Shown piece after piece: positions 36,359 to 47,077 of a DNA stretch of 64,000 nt. The notes beneath the pieces are model-generated. The model was not told where the DNA came from and searched no databases. It was given only the letters and a program-made list of their open reading frames with translations. A program made the position numbers and the translations under genes. The stretch is taken from contig OY987246.1 of the NCBI GenBank assembly GCA_963920765.1, positions 9,860,501 to 9,924,500 of the forward strand. Reading direction: 5' to 3'. Origin of the DNA: Ulota crispa (taxonomy: Eukaryota; Streptophyta; Bryopsida; Orthotrichales; Orthotrichaceae). The stretch's first letter is position 1. Each line of letters begins with the position of its first letter.

Positions 36359-38075
36359 TCGAACTGACGATCACCACCAAGGACACTCCATATTCGACAA
36401 TGGCTGAGCTGTCATTTACGTAGCTGATGTTGCGTATCTATGGCAGTTTCGGAGACTTAAGGAATCCACGATGCATTCACCTTCACATGACTTATGTCAG
36501 AAATCTGGTCATATATGTCGACTAGGTGAATGTTGCCTGTTCTGGTAACCGCTCACCGCGAGAACACCAAAGGTGTGACGTATGAACGGATTTTCCAGCA
36601 CAGTAAAAGCTGTGTGGCTTCACCCAAGCAGGTGATTCTACTTGCAGGCCTTCGTGAGCATGGTGCTATGCTATTAGAAATATATATTTAGAACTACGGA
36701 AACACCTACCCTACACTCATTGAGATGGAAGTAAAAACTCAGTTTTGACCGTGTGTTTGTACGATTTCGGAGACTGGGATTTTTCCCTTTAGTTTTTGGA
36801 TAGGTGTCACTTGTGAAGCCTAGTTGACATAGAAATGGGTGAGTTCGTTTATCTTATTACTATTGTGAGCAGGAGATGAAACAATTTATGGATCATGTTG
36901 ATACTGAGATGATGCAATGGAATCTGGTACAGGTTCCAGAACTTCTATGGTGTGGTTTGAAGACGAGGCTGCAAATGCTAGAGGACTGGACGGTGATTGT
37001 GGAAGTTGTCTCAGTTCTGGAAGCCACATTCGTGCCTTTCCTTGATTGATTCATTTTTCCTCCTGAGTTTTCAGTGTTTACTTTGCGTATTTGGAGACCA
37101 CTGCCTTCTGATATGCTCTTCTCTTCTATTGCTGTACTATCCAGCTGAGCACATGAGCCTGCTTGTCGTTTTGTAGGAAATCTTTTTATGCATATAATTC
37201 CAAGTTCTTAGCAGAGCCTTTCATTCCTTCTTTATAGCGGTCAAGCGCTGTCTCATATTTTGCATGTCTGAATGTATGTCACTTTTCCCATGGCTGGATA
37301 TGGAACTCTCTCATGCAGCAATTCTGTGTGTTGACAGCTGTAAATTTGCCTCTGGTCTAGTGCATGTTATGTCGCACATGAAATGATGCAGGTTTTGTAT
37401 ATTTGAGCCTCTCAAGCTCTATTTTTGAATGGATGATTACATTGCACAAATTCTGGATTTTCTTTTCAATATTTGGTTGTAACCTTTGTGATGCGAGATT
37501 GTGTAGATTTTATTGTGTAGAAGTTCATTTTGTTTTTATGGATGTGTTTATTAATATGTAAAATGAGGTTGCAATGATTATTATGAGACAACGAACGCTT
37601 GAAGTTGCAAGTGTAGTTATAAGATGTTTATTTGAATCCCAAGTATATTGGTGGTGAGCATTTTGCTTCTAAATGTTGTTGAACATCAATTGTGAAGTGG
37701 GGGAGATATGTAATTGGGAGATGACACGTTAGGAAGAAACATGCTTTGTACACTTCATTGCATTTTTTTTCAAATTGGTACAAGGAGCTGATGATGTGTA
37801 GGCTGCTGATAACTAATAGTGGTCTCTCTACAATAATTTAACTCCTTTATGAATAATCATCCTAGACAATGTTGAAAAAATCTTAGAACAACTTGATACA
37901 ATGATCTTCCTATGATATTGATTTTTTTGGGAAACAATTGCACTTTGTTGGATACATACAGTACCTTTATCACTAATTCACAAAACAAAATTACATTTTT
38001 GAAAAAGAGTTGGGTTAGCTATATGCATATATAAACATACGTATATGTGCTCAAGCTTAGTACAATTGTTCTCAA
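36359..38075. other. 3' region of RKP, then AT-rich intergenic
   Basis: The first few hundred bases keep a balanced composition and probably include the RKP 3' UTR. No further gene is recognised before the next MITE. Confidence 0.5.
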
Positions 38076-38638
38076 CCCCTCACCACCCACGGACGTTCCC
38101 GAGTATCTCAGAATCTGCTCTTGGATGAACAGCATGGCAACATTTTGATAAGTTGCATCATTTAAATTTTTTTTGTAACCGTAAAAATTCAAATTAGATA
38201 TGTTAGAGATCACATAGGAAAAGAAAACACAACAATATCACTTATGGATTGAAAGATTATAAGATTTGATCATGTGGGTGTTAAAATTGTGAAAGTAATT
38301 TGAAGTTTTTCAATCCTCTTTTCACATCTCAAATTTAAAACACCTTATACCAAAAAAATATGAGTATGTATAGTACAACATGTGTAACCCTAATCAATTT
38401 ATGGCTTCTTAAAAGCTACTTTAAAACTTTTTAAATTAAATTTCTAATGTGATTGTTTCTCCAAGTTCAAATGTACTTTAGGCTCATTTCCAAGAGCTCT
38501 CAACGCTAGAAAATGAAGATTTGCAATGGACACCCTTACACAAAATCTTCAATAAAAAAATCATAATCAGTCATTTTCAAAATTAGACTTTTGATACTAA
38601 AACAAGACTTCAACAATAACTCCTTGGGCGGTGAGGGG
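38076..38638. mobile_element. TTAA-bounded MITE, 563 bp copy C
   Basis: Left end CCCCTCACCACCCACGGA (after TCAA, a one-base change of TTAA) and right end TCCTTGGGCGGTGAGGGG followed by TTAA (38639-38642). The TIR is 18 bp with two mismatches. The interior is related to the 645 bp copies A and B (GGAAAAGAAAACACAACA…TATCACTTAT) but the outer ends differ (CCCCTCACC rather than CCCCTAAAT). Confidence 0.75.
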
Positions 38639-38642
38639 TTAA

Positions 38643-38953
38643 GATGTTCCACCTTGAATTTACATATCTCAAACGGTTTATATGATTTGGAAAATAGTAA
38701 CTATCAATCATATTATATATTATGAATGACAATGGTAATACGTAGTAATTATAGTAAAAATAATGGCATTTGTTGTGTATATAATGCATTTAATTGCATA
38801 AATTTAGTTTCAACATGGCTTACCAAACATTGTTATTTTATGTCCAAAAATGATTGCATCATAGTGTCATGGCAAGCTAGACATTATTCTTGTCATAAAT
38901 TAACAAAACTTTGAGTAGTCTTTTGAAGAAAATTATTGAATCCTTTGACTTTG
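38643..38953. other. Short AT-rich spacer between MITEs
   Basis: Nothing recognised. Confidence 0.5.
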
Positions 38954-38957
38954 TTAA

Positions 38958-39602
38958 CCTTCAAATGCCCAAGTCCTATTTGAGTTTCTTGGACTTTCCA
39001 TGAAATTGAACAATCAATCAACTTCTTCATGAATTCCATCAAGTTTTTTTCAGTTGTAACTATATAAATTTAAACTAAACATGTTAGACATTACATGGAA
39101 AAAGAAAACACAACAGTATCACTTATAGTTTGAAAGATTATAATGTATGAACATAAGGGTGTTAAAATTGCAAAAGTGACTTAAAGTATTCCAATCCTTG
39201 TTTCTTATGTCAAATCCAAAAAGTTGGTCACCATAAAAATATGAGGTTTAAGGTCATTACATGTCTAACTCAAATCAATTTACGGTTTTGAAAATCTACT
39301 CCTACATTATTTTTAAATGAGTTTCTAATGTGGATTTTTCTCCAAGCTCTAGTGTATCTAAGGCTCATTTTCAAAATCTTCCAACACTAGAAAACTCAAG
39401 ATTGCAGTGGACACCCTTGTACAAAATATTGAGAAGAAAAATCATCAACTTTTATTTTCAAAATCAGGTTTTTAGTGTTGAAAGTAGACTTAAAAAAAAA
39501 CACATATTGAAAAAAAAATACTGAAAATAATGATTTGATAAGATATTATTCATCTTCAAAGTTTCCTTGCAACCCAAATTTGGTCGTTTGGGCATTTAGG
39601 GG
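38958..39602. mobile_element. TTAA-bounded (piggyBac-like) MITE, 645 bp copy B
   Basis: Flanked by TTAA at 38954-38957 and 39603-39606. The right end is TTTGGGCATTTAGGGG; the left end CCTTCAAATGCCCAAG carries a few changes. It aligns along its full 645 bp with copy A at 13186-13830, in the same orientation. Confidence 0.82.
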
Positions 39603-39896
39603 TTAACAACCATGGTTGCTTTCTACGCATTTTTGCACAATTTCATCCATACTAACCAAACTATAGGAGGGATGAACTCTCTTTTTGAAAGGAGAATGTA
39701 CTCTATTGCACCAACTCGTTACATTTGTTCCTAAATAATTTGGATCCAATCTAATTTTGAATGGATCTAAACTAAAAATAATAATTCAATGTGATTATAT
39801 TGAGTTTACAGAGGGTATTATAGCTTCTCTAGTTTGAAGAGATGTACATCCATGAACAAAAGCAATACAAAAGAATTGACCCATTTCTCTCTTTAA

Positions 39897-40701
39897 CCCC
39901 CCACCGCCCAAGGGGATGGAAAGTGTCCACTCTGGATTAATGAACCGGTTCTTGCGTGGCCTTGGAGGGAGAATTTGGCTAGGTGTTTTTTGATTTTGGT
40001 TGTGACTGGGGTTAGGCTTTTGGGTGCTGTAATTTGCGCAAGTTTCTAGTGTACAAATTCAAAGATATTGAGTGCGGAGTGCAACGTGGTGTAAAATCAA
40101 ACATGGTGGTTTGTCCTTGTTATCCCGATTTTTACTAGAGGTAGCCGGTCTCAGACCATTGCGCTTTGGATGCATCCGGAGGAGAGGGAGGCCACTCAAT
40201 TTGCAACGCCTTCGCATGTGGGTAGGGGTCAACCGTTTACTGCAAGACTCCACCATACTACCCGGTCACTGTAGCCGGTGAATGCCGGTTCCTTTGAAGG
40301 AATAGTCCACCAAATTGTTGGTTAGCAAGCCTCATTGCGGTTAGAAAAATGAACCGCTGACTCTGGAAATTTGCAGAGGTGTTGAGAGCCCCCATGAAAG
40401 GCTACCCTTTGAATTTGAAGGCGCGGCATCAACAATTGCGGTAGCACAAAATTTGGATTCAATTGAAAGTGCTTGCAAAAACCAAAGAATCACTTTTTTC
40501 CTTCCACATTAGGGCCAAATTCCATGAATTTGAACTACACAAAGTAGATTGGAAATTTCAAGAATCACCGCAAAGAAGGCCTCAAAGACTCTTGGCAATC
40601 AAAATTGCGCAAACTGTCTTCATCTTCTCTGAAAAATAAAAATTCTCTTGGGTTCCCAAAAACCCAGCCGCAACCCCCGTCCGACCATGGGAGATGAGGG
40701 G
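39897..40701. mobile_element. TTAA-bounded MITE, 805 bp copy D
   Basis: Flanked by TTAA at 39893-39896 and 40702-40705. Left end CCCCCCACCGCCCAAGGGG, right end CCATGGGAGATGAGGGG; the TIR is imperfect. The interior is less AT-rich than the other copies and unlike A, B or E. Possibly a separate subfamily sharing the CCCCTCACC-type end with copy C. Confidence 0.6.
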
Positions 40702-40705
40702 TTAA

Positions 40706-42576
40706 GTGATATAGTGCACCAAAACTTCTCTCCAAGAATGGGAAAAATATGATCTTTCTACCTATGGACACCTATTTGTGCAATTAGATGTTAGTACTAT
40801 CTTGACAAACACTCATGTGATGAACCAACTTCTCAAAATCTAAAGGGTAGAAGCACCTCATTCTTGATTGCATTGTGGTTAGTCTATGCTATGTTGAAGT
40901 GTATACTCCCATTTGTCCATCAAACTCCTAGTCATTTGGTAAACAATGTAGAATAAGGAAAAACTCAAATAAAGTATATTACATTTCATTCTCATCAAAG
41001 ATCTTAAAAGATTAAGATGTGCATTTATGTTCTCCAATTTATATTACAATTGGATTATTGAACTAGCTACAAGTTCTACGATCTTGTGATCCTCCAGTTT
41101 GTAACTTTTTCTTTGTATAATTAGCACTATTGGGAGGTTGATCTATAGTTTTGGAAAGTGTTATCATCTTGTTTTCTATATCAAAGACTAAAGAAAGTAA
41201 TTTGAATTTTTAAAATTCCAATAGAATCCTTTAACTATTTGAATTTTTTTCACAATAATAATTTTAGGAATTCCCATATTCAACATTAATGCACACATTC
41301 CTATTCAATCAAATTTTATGAATGAAGGTGTCTATATATATGTGTATTTGTATAAAACACAGATTGTAGTTAAGGTACATACTAGAGTAGGGAGGAGGCT
41401 TTGTATTGAGAGAAGCTAACTTGAAGAAGTTTGAGTAGGTATTTTATTCAAAAACCAAGTCAATGCTTCAGAACAGAACCTCTTGTAGCAAAGTTGCTTG
41501 ATTGATTTGCATATGTACAGACATATCAACCTTTGCATGTACTCTTTAAGAGGTAGCTTGCATAAGGTCCCAACACTAAACTGCATCTTAACATTCTAAA
41601 GTTGAAGTTAGGAGTAGCCTTTCCTTCAACTATTGAAGTGCTCTAGTAAGATAGCAAGGGTTGTAGTTAAATATAGATAGGGAGAATCTGAAAAACATTC
41701 TTATATTGTTTTGTGTTCTAAAAAATATCCTTATAATTTTCAAAATTACAAAATAGCTCTATAAGGGTTCCACAATACAATGTTGCAATTTATAGTACCA
41801 CAAGTGCACAAACACTTAGAAAATTCTTACATAACAACCACTCTCCCACCTAGACTTGCAAAATCCTTTGTAATCTCCACCATGACAAGGTGTTTGCAAC
41901 TTTGTAACAACACAATATTCCCTTCAATGAAAGAATTTTCCCAACATGTACAACATGAATAGGAACTAGCTGTTTCTTAAAGCTTTGAAATGCAAACAAT
42001 TGTAGCACACAAGACATGGTTCACGGTTGCTTGTTGTCAATTAGATAGCACCTAGCACTTACATGCCCTTTTGAAAAACAATGGGCCTAGCTATGCAACC
42101 AAAAGCTTATGATCACAACACACTTATGGTGGGACAAGCATGCATGCAGCTCAATGTATCATTTTAGTGTAGGTGCTTTATAGAACCCCTATGAGCACAT
42201 TTTAGCAATTTCAAAAATTGCAAAGGATATTTCTCAAAATATGGCAAACTATACAATTTTTTTCAAACTTACCCATATAAATATCAAGGTTGGTGTTTTT
42301 ATTTGGGGTGATAAATTGCCTGAAAGCTACAAAAAATTTGAGGAGCCTGAATTTAGCTCCAAAGCCGGTGAAAATATTGAGTGTGATTTGCCAAAATTTG
42401 TCAAAATTCACCAATGCAGGAACTGCTTTTGTCACCTTTACCCACATGTCACGCCACAATCATTTGCTTTAGATGTCTTTTGCACTAAAAAAATTAGGGA
42501 TTGCGTGTGGACTTCACCAAAAAATAAATGAAAGAAGCCAGATTTGTACCCAAAAAAAAAAGCAATCGCCAAATTA
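40706..42576. other. AT-rich intergenic
   Basis: No gene recognised. A 96-codon open frame at 42241-42531 (+) has no family features that I can see. Confidence 0.5.
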
Positions 42577-42811
42577 CAGTAGAACTCCTCTAAACTAATA
42601 TGGTTGGGACCCCAAGAACTAGAGTAATTTAAGTAAGTTATTAGTTAATTACCTTGAGGTTAGTGCCCGGATACCATCAAGGAATATTATTACTATTGAA
42701 TCACTTGTTTTGATTTATGACTAACGTATGATCTGACATTGAGATTTGTGCTATACATTAGTTTACAAAGCATATTAGCTTACAGGATATTACCTTACAG
42801 GAGTTCTACTG
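42577..42811. mobile_element. Emigrant-like (Tc1/mariner-pogo) MITE
   Basis: A 235 bp element bounded by TA dinucleotides (42575-42576, 42812-42813). It starts CAGTAGAACTCCTCTAAACT and ends with the inverted AGGAGTTCTACTG; inner blocks CTAATATGG / CATATTAG are also inverted. The ends resemble those of the Arabidopsis Emigrant MITE family (CAGTAAAACCTCTATAAATT), and the TA duplication fits. It lies about 290 bp upstream of the ALG11 start. Confidence 0.75.
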
Positions 42812-43102
42812 TAGCACCAAACAAAAAATTCCCAATTTAAACACTGATCAGGATACAGTTCAGAGGTGGGCCAAAACCTTCAAAACAAAAAGAAGCACCC
42901 AAAAATAGGAAAAAGTGGATTACCTGAAAAAAAAACATTAAAATAGAAGGTCACATAATGCGGCAGGGCGAAGAGCTGACAAAGGTGGTGACCGGGAATT
43001 GTCTTCAAGAGGGAGCAGTAAACGAGGACGACGACGTTTACGACGGCGAAGGCGATTCTGAGGAGGCGAGCGAGCTCGTGCGTGTTTGTGTTGCGATGCG
43101 AA

Positions 43103-46100
43103 ATGCTGCTGTGGCGATGGCTGCTGTCGGCAGTTCTGGGAGCGGCGCTGCTCGGCGTTGCGGTGCTGTGGCAGGCGGCAACGCGGGCTAGAAGAGCCGT
43201 CAAGCCCATGGTGGCGTTTTTCCACCCCTTCACCAACGATGGAGGCGGAGGCGAGCGCGTCTTGTGGTGTGCCGTCCGCGCCATCCAGGACATGGCGCCC
43301 GCCTTGGACGTCGTCGTGTACACGGGCGACCCGGCGACGCCGCAATCGCTGGCTGCGCGTGCTGTGGATCGCTTCGGTATCAAGCTTGTCAAGCCTCCTC
43401 AGGTAACTTACTCCACTTTTTTCACAACTCCAAACTTTTAATAAATTAGGGTTCCTGTGATCGGAATTTTGATGCAGCCTGGAACTTCTTTTATTAAGCT
43501 ACTTGCGATTGCACTTCTCTTCTAATGTTTTACAATCGTCGTGTACGGGTCCAATGGACGATAAAAAAAAGTGCTCATTCACCAGATGATCGTGATTTTT
43601 TCGGGGCGTTGTCCACCTCGGAATAATTCTGAGTAACATGCGAACAGAAGCTGCATCATATGTAACTCAAATTGAGGCATTTTTTTTCTTTTCTCGCGAA
43701 CTACTGATACTACTATAATTTTCATCAATAATTATTGCAGTAAACAATTCTTAATAATAATAAGGACTTGGCAACAAATTTAGTGATGAATTTTTCAAAG
43801 TTTGCAGCTGTGTCACTTTTATGTCAATAGCCAAATCTGTTGAGGTCAAGTTTTTATCGTTATTTACGAATTTCTCATGCACTTTTAAAGTGAGAAATTG
43901 TAGATCTATAGAAGTGTCAATAGGCGATTCTGTTTTTGCTGAAGAATCAGTGGCCACGTACTTTTGGCTAGGTCGTGGTTATACCTCTCAATAATAAGCT
44001 CAACCAGGTGCATCAATGGATAAGTCACTATTATAAGAGGCTTCAGTTTAGCAAACGGGAACAGGTCCTTTAACTGTTTTAGAATTCTGCAACTCATGCC
44101 TTCATCTTTCTGGATGTTTTCATGTAAGTAATGTTATGCGTGCAATTGAACAACGCATGGAGTGTGTTGACGTAGGTGGTGAAGTTGGAAAAGAGGAAGT
44201 GGGTGGAGGCAAAGACTTATCCCCGTTTCACAATCATAGGGCAGAGCTTGGGCTCTATGATTCTAGCATGGGAGGCATTGACCAAATTGACTCCTTTAGT
44301 GTTTGTGGATACCAGTGGCTATGCCTTTACTTACGTACTTGCACGAGCAGCGGGGTCCTTTGTAGTATGTTACACTCACTACCCGACTATCAGCACGGAT
44401 ATGCTAGAACGAGTCCGTAGCCGAGAATCTCTCTACAACAACGATATCCGAATTTCGCGCAGGTATGTAATACATCCTACTTCTTGACCTGCCTTATGCT
44501 TCTCAGGACAAAGTTACTCGCAATGTAGGGTAGATGGCAGTGCCTTAAACCCTGAAGTATTAAACTTAAGGGAAATTTTTATGGATATCCCTGAAGTTTG
44601 CCATATTTGTATAGATACCCTTGGTTTTTCAGAAATTGCACAAATACCCTTGGACCAAATTTTTAGGCGTTTGATTTGTTATGCACGCTACTTCCTTCAT
44701 GACCAAAGTTATGATCAAAGTTAAAAAAGGAGTGCAATAAAACGGAAAAGAAGCCGCTTGCGCACAAGGGAGAAAGAAGTGACATGCACAATAGAACAAA
44801 CGCCTAAAAATTATGGTCTAAGGGTATTGGTGCAATTTCTGAAAAGCCAGGGGTATCTATACAAATATGGCAAACTTTAGGGGTATTCATCAAAAAATTC
44901 CCTAAACTTAAATAGTATTGAAATGACTACCTTGATTTATTTGATTGATCATATTGAGAAAAATATAAATAAGATGGGATCAAGTTTTACATCACCAGGA
45001 TCACTGAAGAATAATTACGTATCTTGATCACTGAATAGTTACAAATTGAAGTTCCCACATGTCCTACTCAAAATTACTTATGTAGAACATGTGGCCCAAT
45101 TTGGTTCTTTAGGGGTTAAGATCTGGAGAATTGTGGTGCACATGATCGCAGTTGAGCTTCATGATAATTATTTTGTGGTTCTTGAATTTGCAGTTTCTTG
45201 CTATCCTCGGTCAAGATTTGGTACTACAGATTAGTGGCTCTGCTTTATGGAATAGCAGGGAGATGTGCACATATAATATTGGTAAATTCGTCGTGGACAA
45301 GAGCTCATATCAATGCTATCTGGAAGAGCCCTAATCGCACTTTTTTAGTATACCCACCGTGTGATACACTCTCACTCCAGGTACCTTTGCGGCCTTCTTA
45401 CTCAATTTTGGGTATGCTTTTTGCTATGTTGTTGTGAGCATTGGACAGCATATGGCATTGGAGCCTTGGATTTTTGAGAGACCTGGGTATCATATAAATC
45501 GTGAGCCTGGGTACAGTTATAGTGTATATTAGGAGTTGGAGAGCGAGTGGACAGCTGGACATCTAACTAGCAGGACTGCTGCCACTGCAAAGGTCCAAGC
45601 TTTTTAATGGAGGGCTTAGGGGATTGAGGTCAGTGTGCGCTATTGGCTTGCAGACGTGTTGACTGTTGCATGCTCTCTGCGCAAGCAGGCGCTTCCTTTG
45701 GAACGACAATCAGAGAATCCGTACATCATATCTGTTGCTCAATTTCGCCCAGAAAAGGTAAGCAGTATTTTTCCTTAACCCTCTGGTACCTATGAATTGC
45801 TTTTGGCAGCGCGAATGTGAAAGTGTTGAATATGTTTTTTCATGTAGCAAAAGCTTTTCTTAGAGCATTTTTACATCTGTTTTCACGCCGTATCTGATGC
45901 AGGCACATGAGTTGCAGCTGGAAGCGTTTGCATCGGCATTGGAGCAGCTTTCTCTTCATAACACAGAGGCACGATTGAAGCTGGTTGGAAGCTGTCGTAA
46001 TCAGGAAGATGATGAACGAGTGGCATCCCTGAAACGGAAATGTCGAGACCTGGGATTGGAGCAGAACGTGGATTTCTGTCTGAACTTGCCGTACATGTAT

Positions 46101-47077
46101 GTGGTAGCAATTTCTGGTGAAAGCTGGATCCTCGTCAATTTCTCCCAAGTCAATTTCCTTATTCGTTATTTGCTCACATAATGTTACCTTAGTTCGGCTC
46201 GGAGGGTGGCGTGGATGATATCATCTATCGTGACCTAACAAACAGCCAGTATTTGATAGATATTTGTATATTTACTCTTCTTTTTGAACAAGTAAAAATC
46301 ATACATGTTGTGGTAGCATGCTATGTTACCTGGTAAGTGCTTAAATGGCCAAAAGTAGTCAATCTCCATATCTTTAGAAGCTGCAAAAAACCGTTTAGAA
46401 AGCTTCGAAATAGGTAACAAACCTCAATAAATGTTCTTTTTCACTTAGGAATTCGTTTTAGAAATTCGACTTTTTATTTTTTGGTTGAGCACGTAGGGGC
46501 TACGATTCCAGTGCTGAGATTGAAGGTAACTGAATGCGCATCGTGTTATAATTTAGGGAATTGGTGGAGTTGCTCGGAGGTGCAATTGCAGGTCTTCACA
46601 CCATGACTGACGAACATTTCGGTATCGTTGTGGTGGAGTACATGGCTTCAGGAGCTGTTCCCATTGGTAAGAGCTGCAATCTCTTTCACTCTGTTTCAAA
46701 GGGACTCGAATTGGTCATCCGCTAACTTGAGAGATTCAAGTTGCAATGCTTCATATTGAATACTGTCAATGAAGTAGTTGTGCTGACAGTGGCACTGTTT
46801 CGCTGCAGCCCACGATTCTGCAGGCCCAAAGCTTGATATTCTGCTCAACGAGGGAGGATGTCGGACAGGATTTTTGTCTGGTAGTGCATCTGAGTTTGCA
46901 GATGCTATGTGTTATGTGGTGACAATGCCACCTACAGAGAGGATGGAGATAGCACAGGCAGCGAGAAGTCGAGCTGCTCGGTTCTCGGAATCGAAGTTTG
47001 ATTTAGCATTTAAGGAAGCGACTAGCCCCATTCTTGAGCAAGCGATGAGACGTGCTGACATCATCGGAAATGGCTGA
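43103..47077 (+). CDS. ALG11: GDP-mannose:Man3GlcNAc2-PP-dolichol alpha-1,2-mannosyltransferase ALG11
   Basis: ALG11 adds the fourth and fifth mannoses to the dolichol-linked N-glycan precursor on the cytosolic face of the ER (GT4 fold). Exons: 43103-43402, 44176-44462, 45194-45380, 45689-45757, 45903-46096, 46557-46666 and 46809-47077. All junctions are GT-AG and in phase, giving 471 aa, the usual length. The first ATG of the family-like frame is at 43103, and a membrane anchor follows ([20 protein letters not shown], about 4-23). Family blocks are [20 protein letters not shown] (from about residue 40), [55 protein letters not shown] and VGSCRN. The GT4 EX7E motif EHFGIVVVE sits in the penultimate exon, followed by [12 protein letters not shown]. 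Intron 2 hosts a MITE. Exon 1 is GC-rich; the others are balanced. No defect seen. Confidence 0.96.
44546..45115. mobile_element. Possible TTAA-type element in ALG11 intron 2, split by a MITE
   Basis: The right end TTCTTTAGGGG is followed by TTAA (45116-45119), and its inner sequence resembles the right end of copy F. A weak partner, TTAAACCCTGAAG, lies near 44545. If this pairing is right, the MITE at 44570-44902 inserted just inside its left end. Confidence 0.35.
44570..44902. mobile_element. Mutator-like foldback MITE with 9 bp duplication, in ALG11 intron 2
   Basis: A 333 bp element starting GGGAAATTTTTATGG and ending AAAAAATTCCC. The TIRs are about 90 bp and nearly perfect (TTTGCCATATTTGTATAGAT, TTTTCAGAAATTGCAC both ways). 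It is flanked by identical TAAACTTAA at 44561-44569 and 44903-44911, a 9 bp duplication of the Mutator type. This is the best preserved of the copies at 5639, 21261 and here. Confidence 0.88.

Noticed and set aside
42241..42531. 96-codon plus-strand open frame upstream of ALG11
   Set aside because: No start context, domain or splice continuity recognised; composition follows the AT-rich surroundings.
43082..43102. In-frame extension of ALG11 upstream of its ATG
   Set aside because: It would start at GTG; the first ATG (43103) gives the expected N-terminal membrane anchor.
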